A stretch of DNA of 64,000 nt from Chamaelirium japonicum (lineage: Eukaryota; Streptophyta; Magnoliopsida; Liliales; Melanthiaceae). The stretch covers positions 2,314,001 to 2,378,000 of the forward strand of contig OX393551.1 of assembly GCA_947650365.1 (NCBI GenBank). Reading direction: 5' to 3'. This document shows, piece by piece, positions 36,923 to 49,496 of the stretch. The position numbers were made by a program, and so were the translations under genes. Position 1 is the stretch's first letter. Each line of letters begins with the position of its first letter. The notes beneath the pieces are model-generated. The model was not told the DNA's origin. It searched no databases and saw only the letters and a program-made list of their open reading frames with translations.

Positions 36923-37066
36923 ATAAATTAGAATGAATTAGAATGGATTGTGTGAATGAATTAGAATGGATCGTATGAATGAATTAGAATGGATCGTGCG
37001 AATGAATTAGAATGGATCGTGCAAATGAATTAGAATATGGATCGTACGAAGGAATTAGAATGGATC
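36912..37066 (+). repeat. Short satellite block with a recombinant end
   Basis: Follows the cassette as at 13.8 and 40.2 kb through GAATATGG. Then at GGATCGCATTCACTC it jumps into an inverted TTTGAGTGAATGCG segment and never reaches the usual GAATTC. Confidence 0.92.
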
Positions 37067-37253
37067 GCATTCACTCAAACGATCCATTCTAATTCATTCA
37101 TATGATCCATTCTAATTCATTCGCACGAATGTATCCATTCTAATTCATTCGTACGATCCATTCTAATTCGTTTGTACGAATGTATCCACTCTAATTCATT
37201 CATACGATCCATTCTAATTCATTTGTACGAATGTATCTACTCAAATTCATTCG
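37067..37253 (-). repeat. Short satellite block
   Basis: Starts within CGCATTCACTCAAACG and ends with ATTCATTCGTACGAATG, a seamless flip on the shared core. Confidence 0.92.
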
Positions 37254-38411
37254 TACGAATGAATTAGAATGGATCGTATGAGTGTGAATGAATTAGAATG
37301 GATCGTGCGAATGAATTAGAATGGATCGTATTAATGAATTAGAATGGATCGTATGAATGAAATAGAATAGATCGTACGAATGAATTAGAATGGATCATAT
37401 GAATGAATTAGAATGGATCGTACGAAGGAATTAGAATAGATTGAATGAATGAATTAGAATAGATCGTATGAATGAATTAGAATGGATCTTACGAATGAAT
37501 TAGAATGGATCGTATGAATTAGAATGGATCGTACGAAGGAATTAGAATGGATCGTATGAATGAATTAGATTGGATCGTATTAATGAATTTGAATGGATCG
37601 TATGAATGAATTAGATTGGATCGTATGAATGAATTAGAATGGATCTTGCGAATAAATTAGAATGGATTGAATTAGAATGAATCGTACGAATGAATAAGAA
37701 TGGATACATTCGTGCGAATGATTTAGAATGGATCGTACGAATGAATTAGAATAGATTGTGCGAATGAATTAGAATGGATCGTATGAATTAGAATTGATCG
37801 TACGAATGAATTAGAATGGATCATACGAAGGATTTAGAATGGATCGTACGAATGAATTAGAATGGATACATTCGTGCGAATGAATTAGAATGGATCATAC
37901 GAAGGAATTAGAATGGATCGTACGTATGAATTAGAATGGATCGTACGAATGAATTAGAATGGATACATTCGTGCGAATGAATTAGAATGGATCATACGAA
38001 GGAATTAGAATGGATCGTACGAATGAATTAGAATGGATCGTACGAATGAATTAGAATGGATCGTACGAATGAATTAGAATGGTTACATTCGTGCGAATGA
38101 ATTAGAATGGATCATACGAATGAATTAGAGTTGATACATTCGTGTGAATGAATTAAAATGGATAATACGAATGAGTAAGAATGGATCGTAGAATTAGAAT
38201 GGATCGTATGAATGAATTAGAATGGATACATACGAATGAATTAGAATGGATCGTATGAATGAATTAGAATGGATCGTGCGAATGAATTAGAATGGATCGT
38301 ACGAATGAATTAGAATAGATCGTATGAATGAATTAGAATGGATCGTAGTAATGAATTAGAATGGATCCTACGAATGAATTAGAATAGATTGTGCGAATGA
38401 ATTAGAATGGA
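37254..38411 (+). repeat. Satellite block
   Basis: The first ~400 bp match the start of 54627-56026 (CGTATGAGTGTGAATG, a CGTATGAATTAG deletion unit, GAATTTGAATGG). The unusual CGTAGAATTAG and GGATACATACG units near 38190-38230 recur near 59320-59350. It ends with GGATCTGGATCGTG. Confidence 0.92.
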
Positions 38412-38420
38412 TCTGGATCG
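38400..38420 (+). repeat. GATCTGGATC junction, copy 2
   Basis: Same switch as at 17661, also preceded by a CGTAGTAATG monomer and a GGATCCTACG monomer within ~80 bp. Confidence 0.92.
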
Positions 38421-40168
38421 TGTATCCATTCTAATTCATTCGTACGACCCATTCTAATTCATTCGCACAATCCATTCTAATTCATTCGTACGATATATTC
38501 TATTTCATTCGTACAATCCATTCTAATTCATTCATATGATCCAATCTAATTCATTCATACGATCCATTCTAATTCATTCGTACGATCTATTCTATTTCAT
38601 TCATACGATCCATTCTAATTCGTTTGTACGATCCTTTCTAATTACTTCGTACGATCCATTCTATTTCATTCGTATGACCCATTCTAATCATAAGTACGAT
38701 CCATTCTAATTCATTCAAACGATCCATTCTAATTCATTCGTACGATCCATTCTAATTCATTCGCACGATCCATTCTAATTCATTCATACGATCCAATCTA
38801 ATTCATTCATACGATCCATTCTAATTCATTCGCACGAATGTATCCATTCTAATTCATTCGCACGATCCATTCTAATTCATTCATACGATCCATTCTATTT
38901 CATTCGTACGATCCATTCTTACTCATTCGTACGATCCATTCTAATTCATTTGCACGAAGGTATCCATTCTAATTCATTCGTACTATCCATTCTAATTCCT
39001 TCGTACGATCCATTCTAATTCCTTCGTACGATCCATTCTAATTCATTCATACGATCCCTTCTAATTCATTCGTACCATCCATTCTAATTCCTTCGTATGA
39101 TCCATTCTAATTCATTCGTAGGATATGATTCATTCTAATTCATTCGTACGATTCATTCTAATTCAATCCATTCTAATTCATTCGTACAATCCATTCTAAT
39201 TCATTCGTACGATCCATTCTAATTCATTTGTACGATTCATTCTAATTCAATCCATTATAATTCATTCGTACGATCCATTCTTACTCATTCGTACGATCCA
39301 TTCTAATTCATTCGCACGAATGAATCCATTCTAATTCATTCGTATGATCCATTCTAATTCATTCGCTTGAATGTATCCATTCTAATTCATTCGTACGATC
39401 CATTCTATCTCATTCGAACAATCCATTCTATTTCATTCGTACGATCCATTCTAATTCATTCGCACGATCCATTCTAATTCATTCGCATGATCCATTCTAA
39501 TTCATTTGTACGATCGATTCTAATTCATTCATACGATCCATTCTAATTCATTCGCACGAATGTATCCATTCTAATTCATTCGTACGATCCATTCTAATTC
39601 ATTCGCACAATCTATTCTAATTCATTCATACGATCCATTCTAATTTATTCGCACGATCCATTCTAATTCATTCATACGATCCATTCTAATTCATTCATAT
39701 GATCCATTCTAATTCATTCGCACGATCCATTCTTACTCATTCGTACGATCCATTCTAATTCATTCGTACGATCCATTCTAATTCATTAATACGATCCATT
39801 CTAATTCATTCACACTCATACGATCCATTCTAATTCATTCGCACAAATGTATCCTTTCTAATTCATTCGTACGATCCATTCTAATTCATTCGCACAATCT
39901 ATTCTAATTCATTCGAACGATCCATTCTAATTCATTCGTACGATCCATTCTAATTCATTCACACGATCCATTCTAATTCATTCGCACGATCCATTCTAAT
40001 TCATTAGCACGATCCATTCTAATTCATTCGTACGATCCATTCTAATTCATTTATACGATCCAATCTAATTCATTCATACGATCCATTCAAATTCTTTCGC
40101 ATGAATGTATCCATTCTAATTCATTCATACGATCCATTCAAATTCATTAGCACGAAAAAACACGATCC
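38412..40168 (-). repeat. Satellite block
   Basis: Two modules joined: the CATAAGTACG module (CATAAG at 38689, with one T lost before it), then the copy of 35.6-36.9 kb described under that block. The crossover lies near 38880. Confidence 0.92.
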
Positions 40169-40178
40169 ACTCACATAC
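40150..40178 (-). repeat. GAAAAAACACG junction cassette, copy 3
   Basis: Same core and flanks as copy 2; start of an ~870-bp segment repeated exactly 2,968 bp downstream. Confidence 0.93.
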
Positions 40179-40336
40179 GAATAAATTAGAATGAATTAGA
40201 ATGGATTGTGTGAATGAATTAGAATGGATCGTATGAATGAATTAGAATGGATCATGCGAATGAATTAGAATGGATCGTGCGAATGAATTAGAATATGGAT
40301 CGTACGAATGAATTAGAATGGATCGTACGAATGAAT
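40169..40336 (+). repeat. Short satellite block
   Basis: Contains GAATATGG and ends at GAATTC (40333). The penultimate monomer is CGAATGAATTAG where the other copies have CGAAGGAATTAG. Confidence 0.92.
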
Positions 40337-40796
40337 TCGAATGTATCCTTTCTAATTCATTCGTACGATCCATTCTAATTCCTTCGTACGATCCATTCTA
40401 ATTCCTTCGTACGATCCATTCTAATTCATTCGTACGATCCATTCTAATTCATTCGTACGATCCATTCTATTTCATTCATACGATCCATTCTAATTCATTC
40501 ATACGATCTATTCTAATTCTTTCGCACGAATGTATCCATTGTAATTAATTCGTACGATCCATTCTAATTCATTCGCACGATCCATTCTAATTCATTCATA
40601 CAATCCATTCTAATTCTTTTGTACGAATGTATCCATTCTAATTCATTCGTTCGATCCATTCTAATTCATTCGTACGATCCATTCTAATTCATTCGCACGA
40701 TCCATTCTAATTCATGCATACGATCCAATCTAATTCATTCATACGATCCATTCTAATTCATTCGCACGAATGTATCCATTCTAATTCATTCGTACA
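40337..40796 (-). repeat. Satellite block
   Basis: Carries the CATGCATACGATCC variant near 40713, shared with 43681, 58045 and 63763. It ends at CGTACATTTATGAATG (40791), where its duplicates read CGTACATGTATG. Confidence 0.92.
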
Positions 40797-42868
40797 TTTA
40801 TGAATGAATTAGAATGGATCGTACAAATGAATTAGAGTTGATACATTCGTGCGAATGAATTAGAATGGATCGTACGAATGAATTAGATTGGATCGTATGA
40901 ATGAATTATAATGGATCATGCGAATGAATTAGAATAGATCATACGAATGAATTAGAATGGATCGTACGAATGAATTAGAATGGATACATTCGTGCAAAAG
41001 AATTAGAATGGATTGTACGAATGAATTAGATTGGGTCGTATAAATGAATTAGAATGGATCGTACGAATGAATTAGAATCGATCGTGGTAATGAATTCGAA
41101 TAGATCGTGCAAATGAATTAGAATGGATTGTACGAATGAATTAGAATGGATCGTACGAATGAAATAGAATAGATCGTACGAATGAATTAGAATGGATACA
41201 TTCGTGCAAAAGAAATAGAATGGATTGTATGAATGAATTAGAATGGATCATGTGAATGAATTAGAATGGATCATACGAATGAATTAGAATGGATACATTC
41301 GTGCGAATGAATTAGAATGGATCGTGCGAATGAATTAGAATGGATCGTACGAATGAACTAGAATGGATCGTATGAATGAATTAGAATGGATCGTGCGAAT
41401 GAATTAGAATGGATCGTGCGAATGAATTAGAATGGATCGTACGAATGAATTAGAATGGATCGTATGAATGAATTAGATTGGATCGTATTAATGAATTAGA
41501 ATGGATCGTACAAATGAATTAGAATAGATCGTACGAATGAATTAGAATGGATACGAATGGATCGTACGAATGAGTAAGAATGGATCGTACGAATGAAATA
41601 GAATGGATTATACGAATGAATTAGAATGGATACATTCGTGCGAATGAATTACGATGGATCGTATGAATGAATTAGAATAGATTGTGCGAATGAATTAGAA
41701 TGGATCGTACGAATGAATTAGAATGGATACATTCATGCGAATGAATTAGAATGGATCGTATGAATTAATTAGAATGGATCATATGAGTGAATTAGAATGG
41801 ATACGAAGGAATTAGAATGGATCGTACGAAGGAATTAGAATGGAGAATGGATCGTGTGAATGAATTAGAATGGATCGTGCGATAAGAATGGATCGTACGA
41901 ATGAAATAGAATAGATCGTACGGATAAATGAATTTGGATCGTGCTAATGAATTAGAATGGATCGTACGAATGAATTAGAATGGATCGTACTAATGAATTA
42001 GAATAGATTGTGCGAATGAATTAGAATGGATCGTACGAATGAATTAGAAAGGATATATTCGTGCGAATGAATTAGAATAGATCGTATGAATGAATTAGAT
42101 TGGATCGTATTAATGAATTAGAATGGATCGTGCGAATGAATTAGAATGGATCGTACGAATGAATTAGAATGGATAGATTCGTGCGAATGAATTTGAATGG
42201 ATAGTACGAAGGAATTAGAATGGATCGTACGAAGGAATTAGAATAGATCATACGAAGAAATTAGAATGGATCGTACGAATGAATTTGAATGGATCGTATG
42301 AATGAATTTGAATGGATCGTGCTAATGAATTAAAATAGATCGCATGAATGAAATAGAATGGATCGTATGAATTAGAATGGATCGTACGAATGAAATAGAA
42401 TGGATCGTACGAATGAATTAGAATAGATTGTGCGAATGGATTAGAATGGATCATACGATTGAGTCAGAATGGATTGTACGAATGAAATAGAATAGATCGT
42501 ACGAATGAATTAGAATGGATCATGCTAATGAATTAGAATTGATCGTACGAATGAATTAGAATAGATTGTGCGAATGAATTAGAATGGATCGTACGAATGA
42601 ATTGGAATGGATACATTCGTGCGAATGAATTAGAATGGATCGTATGAATGAATTAGAGTGGATGCATTCGTACAAATGAATTAGAATGGATCAAACGAAT
42701 GAATTAGAATGGATACATTCGTGCGAATAAATTAGAATGGATCATATGAATGAATTAGAATGGATCGTTTGAGTGAATGCGAATGGATCGTGCGAATGAA
42801 TTAGAATGGATTGTATGAATGAATTAGAATGGATCGTACGAATGAATTAGAATGGATACATTCGTGCG
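40797..42868 (+). repeat. Long purine-rich satellite block
   Basis: The first ~200 bp are shared with 43765. 41160-41560 resembles the 14.8/33.7 kb copies, and 41790-42868 is the 7,447-bp-offset copy of 34340-35421. Inverted cassette J is at 41780-41944 and GTTTGAGTGAATGCG near 42766. Confidence 0.92.
41780..41944 (+). repeat. Cassette J, inverted copy 6
   Basis: 165 bp, like copy 5. Order GGATACGAAGG, GGAGAATGG, GCGATAAGAATGG, CGGATAAATG, AATTTGGATCGTGC. Confidence 0.93.
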
Positions 42869-43136
42869 AATCCATTCTATTTCATTCGTACGATCCATTC
42901 AAATTCATTCGCACGATCCATTCTAATTCATTCATACGATCCATTCTAATTCATTCGTACGATCCATTCTAATTCATTCATACGATCCATTCTTATTCAT
43001 TCGCACAATCTATTCTAATTCATTTGTACGATCCATTCTAATTCATTCATACGATCCATTCTAATTCATTCATATGATCCATTCTAATTCATTTGTACGA
43101 TCCATTCTAATTCATTAGCACGAAAAAACACGATCC
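42869..43136 (-). repeat. Satellite block
   Basis: Short join between a GCGAATCC junction and the GAAAAAACACG cassette. It is much shorter than the equivalents at 11.5-13.7 and 35.4-36.9 kb, so most of that module is deleted here. Confidence 0.92.
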
Positions 43137-43147
43137 ACTCACATACG
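43118..43147 (-). repeat. GAAAAAACACG junction cassette, copy 4
   Basis: Start of the second member of the 2,968-bp-offset pair. Just after it, TTAGAAATAATTAG replaces TTAGAATGAATTAG. Confidence 0.93.
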
Positions 43148-43313
43148 AATAAATTAGAAATAATTAGAATGGATTGTGTGAATGAATTAGAATGGATCGT
43201 ATGAATGAATTAGAATGGATCGTGCGAATGAATTAGAATGGATCGTGCGAATGAATTAGAATATGGATCGTACGAAGGAACTAGAATGGATCGTACGAAT
43301 GAATTCCTATGTA
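43137..43313 (+). repeat. Short satellite block
   Basis: Contains GAATATGG and ends at 43311 with GAATTCCTATGTATC, a mutated form of the GAATTCGAATGTATCC junction. Confidence 0.91.
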
Positions 43314-43764
43314 TCTTTTCTATTTCATTCATACGATCCATTCTAATTCCTTCGTACGATCCATTCTAATTCATTCGTACGCTCCATTCTAATTCATTCG
43401 CACGATCCATTCTAATTCATTCGTACGATCCATTCTATTTCATTCATACGATCCATTCTAATTCATTCATACGATCTATTCTAATTCTTTCGCACGAATG
43501 TATCCATTCTAATTCATTCGTACGATCCATTCTAATTCATTCGCACGATCCATTCTAATTCATTCATACAATCCATTCTAATTCTTTTGCACGAATGTAT
43601 CAATTCTAATTCATTCGTTCGATCCATTCTAATTCAATCGTACGATCCATTCTAATTCATTCGCACGATCCATTCTAATTCATGCATACGATCCAATCTA
43701 ATTCATTCATACGATCCATTCTAATTCATTCGCACGAATGTATCCATTCTAATTCATTCGTACA
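43314..43764 (-). repeat. Satellite block
   Basis: Copy of 40337-40796; ends at CGTACATGTATG (43759), exactly 2,968 bp after the matching position. Confidence 0.93.
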
Positions 43765-44700
43765 TGTATGAATGAATTAGAATAGATTGTACGAATGAAT
43801 TAGAGTTGATACATTCGTGCGAATGAATTAGAATGGATCGTACGAATGAATTAGATTGGATCGTATGAATGAATTATAATGGATCATGCGAATGAATTAG
43901 AATAGATCATACGAATGAATTAGAATGGATCGTACGAATGAATTAGAATGGATACATTCGTGCAAAAGAATTAGAATGGATTGTATGAATGAATTAGAAT
44001 GGATCGTGCGAATGAATTAGAATGGATACATTCGTGCGAATGAATTAGAATGGATCGTATGAATGAATTAGATTGGATCGTATGAATGAATTAGAATGGA
44101 TCATACGAATGAATTAGAATGGATCGTATGAATGAATTAGAATGGATTGTACGAATGAATTAGAATGGATCGTTTGAATGAATTAGAATGGATCGTACTT
44201 ATGAATTAGAATGGGTCATACGAATGAAATAGAATGGATCGTACGAAGGAATTAGAAAGGATCGTACAAACGAATTAGAATGGATCGTATGAATGAAATA
44301 GAATAGATCGTACGAATGAATTAGAATGGATCGTATGAATGAATTAGATTGGATCGTATGAATGAATTAGAATGGATTGTACGAATGAAATAGAATAGAT
44401 CGTACGAATGAAATAGAATGGATCGTACGAATGAATTAGAATAGATTGTGCGAATGGATTAGAATGGATCATACGATTGAGTAAGAATGGATTGTACGAA
44501 TGAAATAGAATAGATCGTACGAATGAATTAGAATGGATCGTATGAATAAATTAGAATGGATCGTGCGAATGAATTAGAATGGATCGTACGAATGAATTAG
44601 AATGGATCGTACGAATGAATTAGAATGGATCGTAGTAATGAATTAGAATGGATCCTACGAATGAATTAGATTAGATTGTGCGAATGAATTAGAATGGATC
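43765..44700 (+). repeat. Satellite block
   Basis: Begins as a copy of 40797-41020, then from about 44150 follows 17150-17667 (GTACTTATGAATTAG near 44204). It ends at GATCTGGATC. Confidence 0.92.
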
Positions 44701-44712
44701 TGGATCGTGTAT
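44690..44712 (+). repeat. GATCTGGATC junction, copy 3
   Basis: ATCTGG at 44698. Flanks match copy 1 on both sides, consistent with one duplication of about 1.7 kb. Confidence 0.93.
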
Positions 44713-45391
44713 CCATTCTAATTCATTCGTACGACCCATTCTAATTCATTCGCACGATCCATTCTAATTCATTCGTACGATCTATTCTATTTCATTCGTA
44801 CAATCCACTCTAATTCATTCATACGATTCAATCTAATTCATTCATACGATCCATTCTAATTCATTCGTACGATCTATTCTATTTCATTCATACGATCCAT
44901 TCTAATTCGTTTGTACGATCCTTTCTAATTCCTTCGTACGATCCATTCTATTTTATTCGTATGACCCATTCTAATTCATAAGTACGATCCATTCTAATTC
45001 ATTCAAACGATCCATTCTAATTCATTTGTACGATCCATTCTAATTCATTCGGACGATCCATTCTAATTCATTCATACGATCCAATCTAATTCATTCATAC
45101 GATCCATTCTAATTCATTCGCACGAATGTATCCATTCTAATTCATTCGCACGATCCTTTCTAATTCATTCATACAATCCATTCTAATTCTTTTGCACGAA
45201 TGTATCCATTCTAATTCATTCGTACGATCCATTCTAATTCATTCGTATGATCTATTCTAATTCATTCACATGATCCATTATAATTCATTCATACGATTCA
45301 ATCTAATTCATTCGTACGATCCATTCTAATTCATTGGCACGAATGTATCAACTCTAATTCGTTCGTACGATCCATTCTAATTCATTCATAC
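44701..45391 (-). repeat. Satellite block, CATAAGTACG family
   Basis: CATAAG at 44977. One monomer shorter than 17668-18381, between CATAAG and CATACATGTACG (45387). Confidence 0.92.
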
Positions 45392-45850
45392 ATGTACGAA
45401 TGAATTAGAATGGATACATTCGTGCGAATGAATTAGAATGGATCGTATGAATGAATTAGATTGGATCGTATGCATGAATTAGAATGGATCGTGCGAATGA
45501 ATTAGAATGGATCGTACGAATGAATTAGAATGGATCGAACGAATGAATTAGAATGGATACATTCGTGCAAAAGAATTAGAATGGATTGTATGAATGAATT
45601 AGAATGGATCGTGCGAATGAATTAGAATGGATCGTACGAATGAATTAGAATGGATACATTCGTGCGAAAGAATTAGAATAGATCGTATGAATGAATTAGA
45701 ATGGATCGTATGAATGAAATAGAATGGATCGTACGAATGAATTAGAATGGATCGTGCGAATGAATTAGAATGGATCGTACGAATGAATTAGAATGGATCG
45801 TACGAAGGAATTAGAATGGATCGTACGAATGAATTAGAAAGGATACATTC
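45392..45850 (+). repeat. Relic of the 663-bp unit, copy d
   Basis: The closest relic to the array units: all fingerprint variants are present, including GATCGAACG and CGAAGGAATTAG. Its end differs: GGATACATTCTAATTC in place of GGATACATTCGAATTC, so the EcoRI-like core is lost. Confidence 0.93.
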
Positions 45851-46098
45851 TAATTCATTCGCACAATCTATTCTAATTCATTCGTACGATCCATTCTAAT
45901 TCATTCGCACGATCCATTCTAATTCATTCGTACGATCCATTTTTATTCATTCACAAGAATGTATACATTCTAATTCATTCAAACAATCTATTCTAATTCA
46001 TTCGTACGATCCATTCTAATTCATTCGTACAATCCATTCTATTTCATTCGTACGATCCATTCTTACTCATTCGTATGATCCATTCTATTTCATTCGCA
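45851..46098 (-). repeat. Short satellite block
   Basis: Includes CACAAGAATGTATACATTC near 45955. It flips at ATTCGCACGAATGAATTAG. Confidence 0.9.
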
Positions 46099-46230
46099 CG
46101 AATGAATTAGAATGGATCGTACGAATGAATTAGAATGGATCATATGAATGAATTAGAATAGATCGTGCGAATGAATTAGAATTAGAATTCATTCGTACGA
46201 TCCATTCTAATTCATTAATACGATCCATTC
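46099..46230. repeat. Two very short alternating satellite blocks
   Basis: About 90 bp purine-rich (46099-46189), then about 40 bp complementary (46190-46230) joined at TTAGAATTCATTCG. These are the shortest blocks outside the higher-order array, two to four monomers each. Confidence 0.88.
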
Positions 46231-47898
46231 TCGAATAGATCGTGCGAATGAATTAGAATTGATCGTACGAATGAATTGGAATGGATATATTCGTGCGAAT
46301 GAATTAGAATGGATCGTATGAATGAATTAGAGTGGATACATTTGTACAAATGAATTAGAATGGATCGTACGAATGAATTAGAATGGATACATTCGTGCGA
46401 ATGAATTAGAATGGATCATATGAATGAATTAGAATGGATCGTTTGAGTGAATGCGAATGGATCATGCGAATGAATTAGAATGGATTGTACGAATGAATTA
46501 GAATGGATCGTACGAATGAATTGGAATGGATCGTATGAATGAATTAGAATGGATCGTACGAATGAAATAGAATGGATCGTACGAATGAATTAGAATGGAT
46601 TGAATTAGAATGAATCGTACGAATGAATTAGAATGAATCATACCGTACGAATGAATTAGAATGGATCATATGAATGAATTAGAATGGATCATAGGAATGA
46701 ATTAGAATGGATCGTACGAATGAATTAGAATGGATCGTATGAATGAATTAGAATGGATCGTGCAAATGAATTAGTATGGATCATGCGAATGAATTAGAAT
46801 GGATCGTACGAATGAATTAGAATGGATCGTATGAATGAATTAGATTGGATCGTATTAATGAATTAGAATGGATCGTACGAATGCATTAGAATAGATCGTA
46901 CGAATGAATTAGAATGGATACGAATGGATCGTACGAATGAGTAAGAATGGATCGTACGAATGAAATAGAATGGATTGTACGAATGAATTAGAATGGATAC
47001 ATTCGTGCGAATGAATTAGGATGGATCGTATGAATGAATTAGAATGGATCGTACGAATAAATTAGAATGGATACATTCGTGCGAATGAATTAGAATGGAT
47101 CGTATGAATGAATTAGAATCGATCGTACGAATGAATTAGAATGGATCATGCGAATGAATTAGAATGGATCGTGCGAATGAATTAGAATGGATCATATGAA
47201 TGATTTAGAATGGATCGTATGAATGAAATAGAATGGATCGTACGAATGAATTAGACTGGATCGTGCGAATGAATTAGAATGGATCGTACGAATGAATTAG
47301 AATGGATCGTACGAAGGAATTAGAATGGATAGTACGAATGAATTAGAATGGATACCTTCGTGCAAATGAAATAGAATGGATCGTACGAATGAATTAGAGT
47401 AGATTGTGCGAATGGATTAGACTGGATCATACGATTGAGTAAGAATGGATTGTACGAATGAAATAGAATAGATCGTACGAATGAATTAGAATGGATCGTA
47501 CGAATAAATTAGAATGGATCGTTCGAATGAATTAGAATGGATCGTGCGAATAAATTAGAATGGATCGTTCGGATGAATTAGAATGGATCGTGCGAATGAA
47601 TTAGAATGGATCGTACGAAGGAATTAGAATGGATCGTGCGAATGAATTAGAATGGATCGTACGAAGGAATTAGAATGGATCGTATGAATGAATTAGAATG
47701 GATCGTGCGAATGAATTAGAATGGATCGTATGAATGAATTAGAATGGATCGTGCGAATGAATTAGAATGGATTGTACGAATGAATTAGAATAGATCGAAC
47801 GAATGAATTAGAATGGATCGTACGAATGAGTAAGATTGGATCGTACGAATGAATTAGAATGGTTCGTATGAATGAATTAGAATGGATACATTCGTGCG
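46231..47898 (+). repeat. Purine-rich satellite block
   Basis: The first ~280 bp copy 11149-11460, including GTTTGAGTGAATGCG near 46440. CATACCGTACG is at 46639. It closes with GCGAATCC. Confidence 0.92.
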
Positions 47899-48968
47899 AA
47901 TCCATTCTATTTCATTCGTACGATCAATTCTAATTCATTCGCATGATCCATTCTAATTCATTCATACGATCCATTCTAATTCATTCGTACGATCCATTCT
48001 AATTCATTCGTACGATCAATTCTAATTCATTCGCACAATCTATTCTAATTCATTCGTACGATCCATTCTAATTCATTCGCACGATCCATTCTAATTCATT
48101 CATACGATCCATTCTAATTCATTCGTACGATCCATTCTAATTCATTCGTACGATCAATTCTAATTCATTCGCACAATCTATTCTAATTCATTCGTACGAT
48201 CCATTCTAATTCATTCGCACGATCCATTCTAATTCATTCATACGATCCATTCTATTTCATTTGTACGATCCATTCTTACTCATTCGTACGATCCATTCTA
48301 ATTCATTTGCACGAAGGTATCCATTCTAATTCATTCGTACTATCCATTCTAATTCCTTCGTACGATCAATTCTAATTCCTTCGTACGATCCATTCTAATT
48401 CATTCGTACGATCCATTCTAATTCATTCGTACGATCCATTCTAATTCCTTCGTATGATCCATTCTAATTCATTCGTACGGTATGATTCATTCAAATTCAT
48501 TCGTACGATTCATTCTAATTCAATCCATTCTATTTCATTCGTACGATCCATTCTAATTCATTCGTACGATCCATTCTAATTCATTCGTACGATCTATTCT
48601 AATTCATTCGCACGAACCATTCTAATTCATTCGTACGATCCAATCTAATTCATTGGTACGATCCAATCTAATTCATTCCAATCTGATCCATTCTATTTCA
48701 TTCGTACGATCCATTCTAATTCATTCGCACGAACCATTCTAATTCATTCGTATGATCCAATCTAATTCATTCGCACGATCCATTCTATTTCATTCGTACG
48801 ATCTATTCTAATTCATTCGTACAATCCATTCTAATTCATTCGTACGATTCATTCTAATTCATTCGCACGAACCATTCTAATTCATTCGTACGATCCAATC
48901 TAATTCATTCGTAAGATCCATTCTAATTCATTCGCACGATCCATTCTAATTCATTTGCACGAAGGTAT
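47899..48968 (-). repeat. Satellite block
   Basis: An internal tandem duplication of about 140 bp: CGTACGATCAATTC then CGCACAATC near 48010 and again near 48150. CGTACGGTATG is at 48474. 48600-48960 has repeated CGCACGAACCATTC units that are rare elsewhere. Confidence 0.91.
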
Positions 48969-49496
48969 TAGATTGGATCGTACGAATGAATTAGAATGGA
49001 TACATTCGTGCGAGTGAATGCGAATGGATCGTGCGAATGAATTAGAATGGATTGTACGAATGAATTAGAATGGATCGAACGAATGAATTAGAATGGATCG
49101 TACGAATGAATTTGAATGGATAATACGAATGAATTAGAATGGATCGTACGAATGAATTAGAATGGTTCGAATTTGAATGGATCGTGCGAATGAATTAGAA
49201 TATGGATCGTACGAATGAATTAGAATGGTTCGTGCGAATGAATTAGAATGGATCGTACGAATGAATTAGAATAGATTGTGCGAATGAATTAGAATAGATC
49301 GTACGAATGAATTAGAATGGATCATACGAATGAATTAGAATGGATCATACGAATGAATTAGAATGGATCATATGAATGAATTAGAATGGATCGTTTAAGT
49401 GAATGCGAATGGATCGTGCGAATGAATTAGAATGGATTGTACGAATGAATTAGAATGGATCGTACGAATGAATTAGCATGGATACATTCGTGCGAA
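48969..49496 (+). repeat. Satellite block
   Basis: Starts at GAAGGTATTAGATTGG. It has a deleted marker GCGAGTGAATGCG near 49010 and GTTTAAGTGAATGCG near 49383. The broken unit GGTTCGAATTTGAATGG near 49165 is unique here. Confidence 0.91.
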
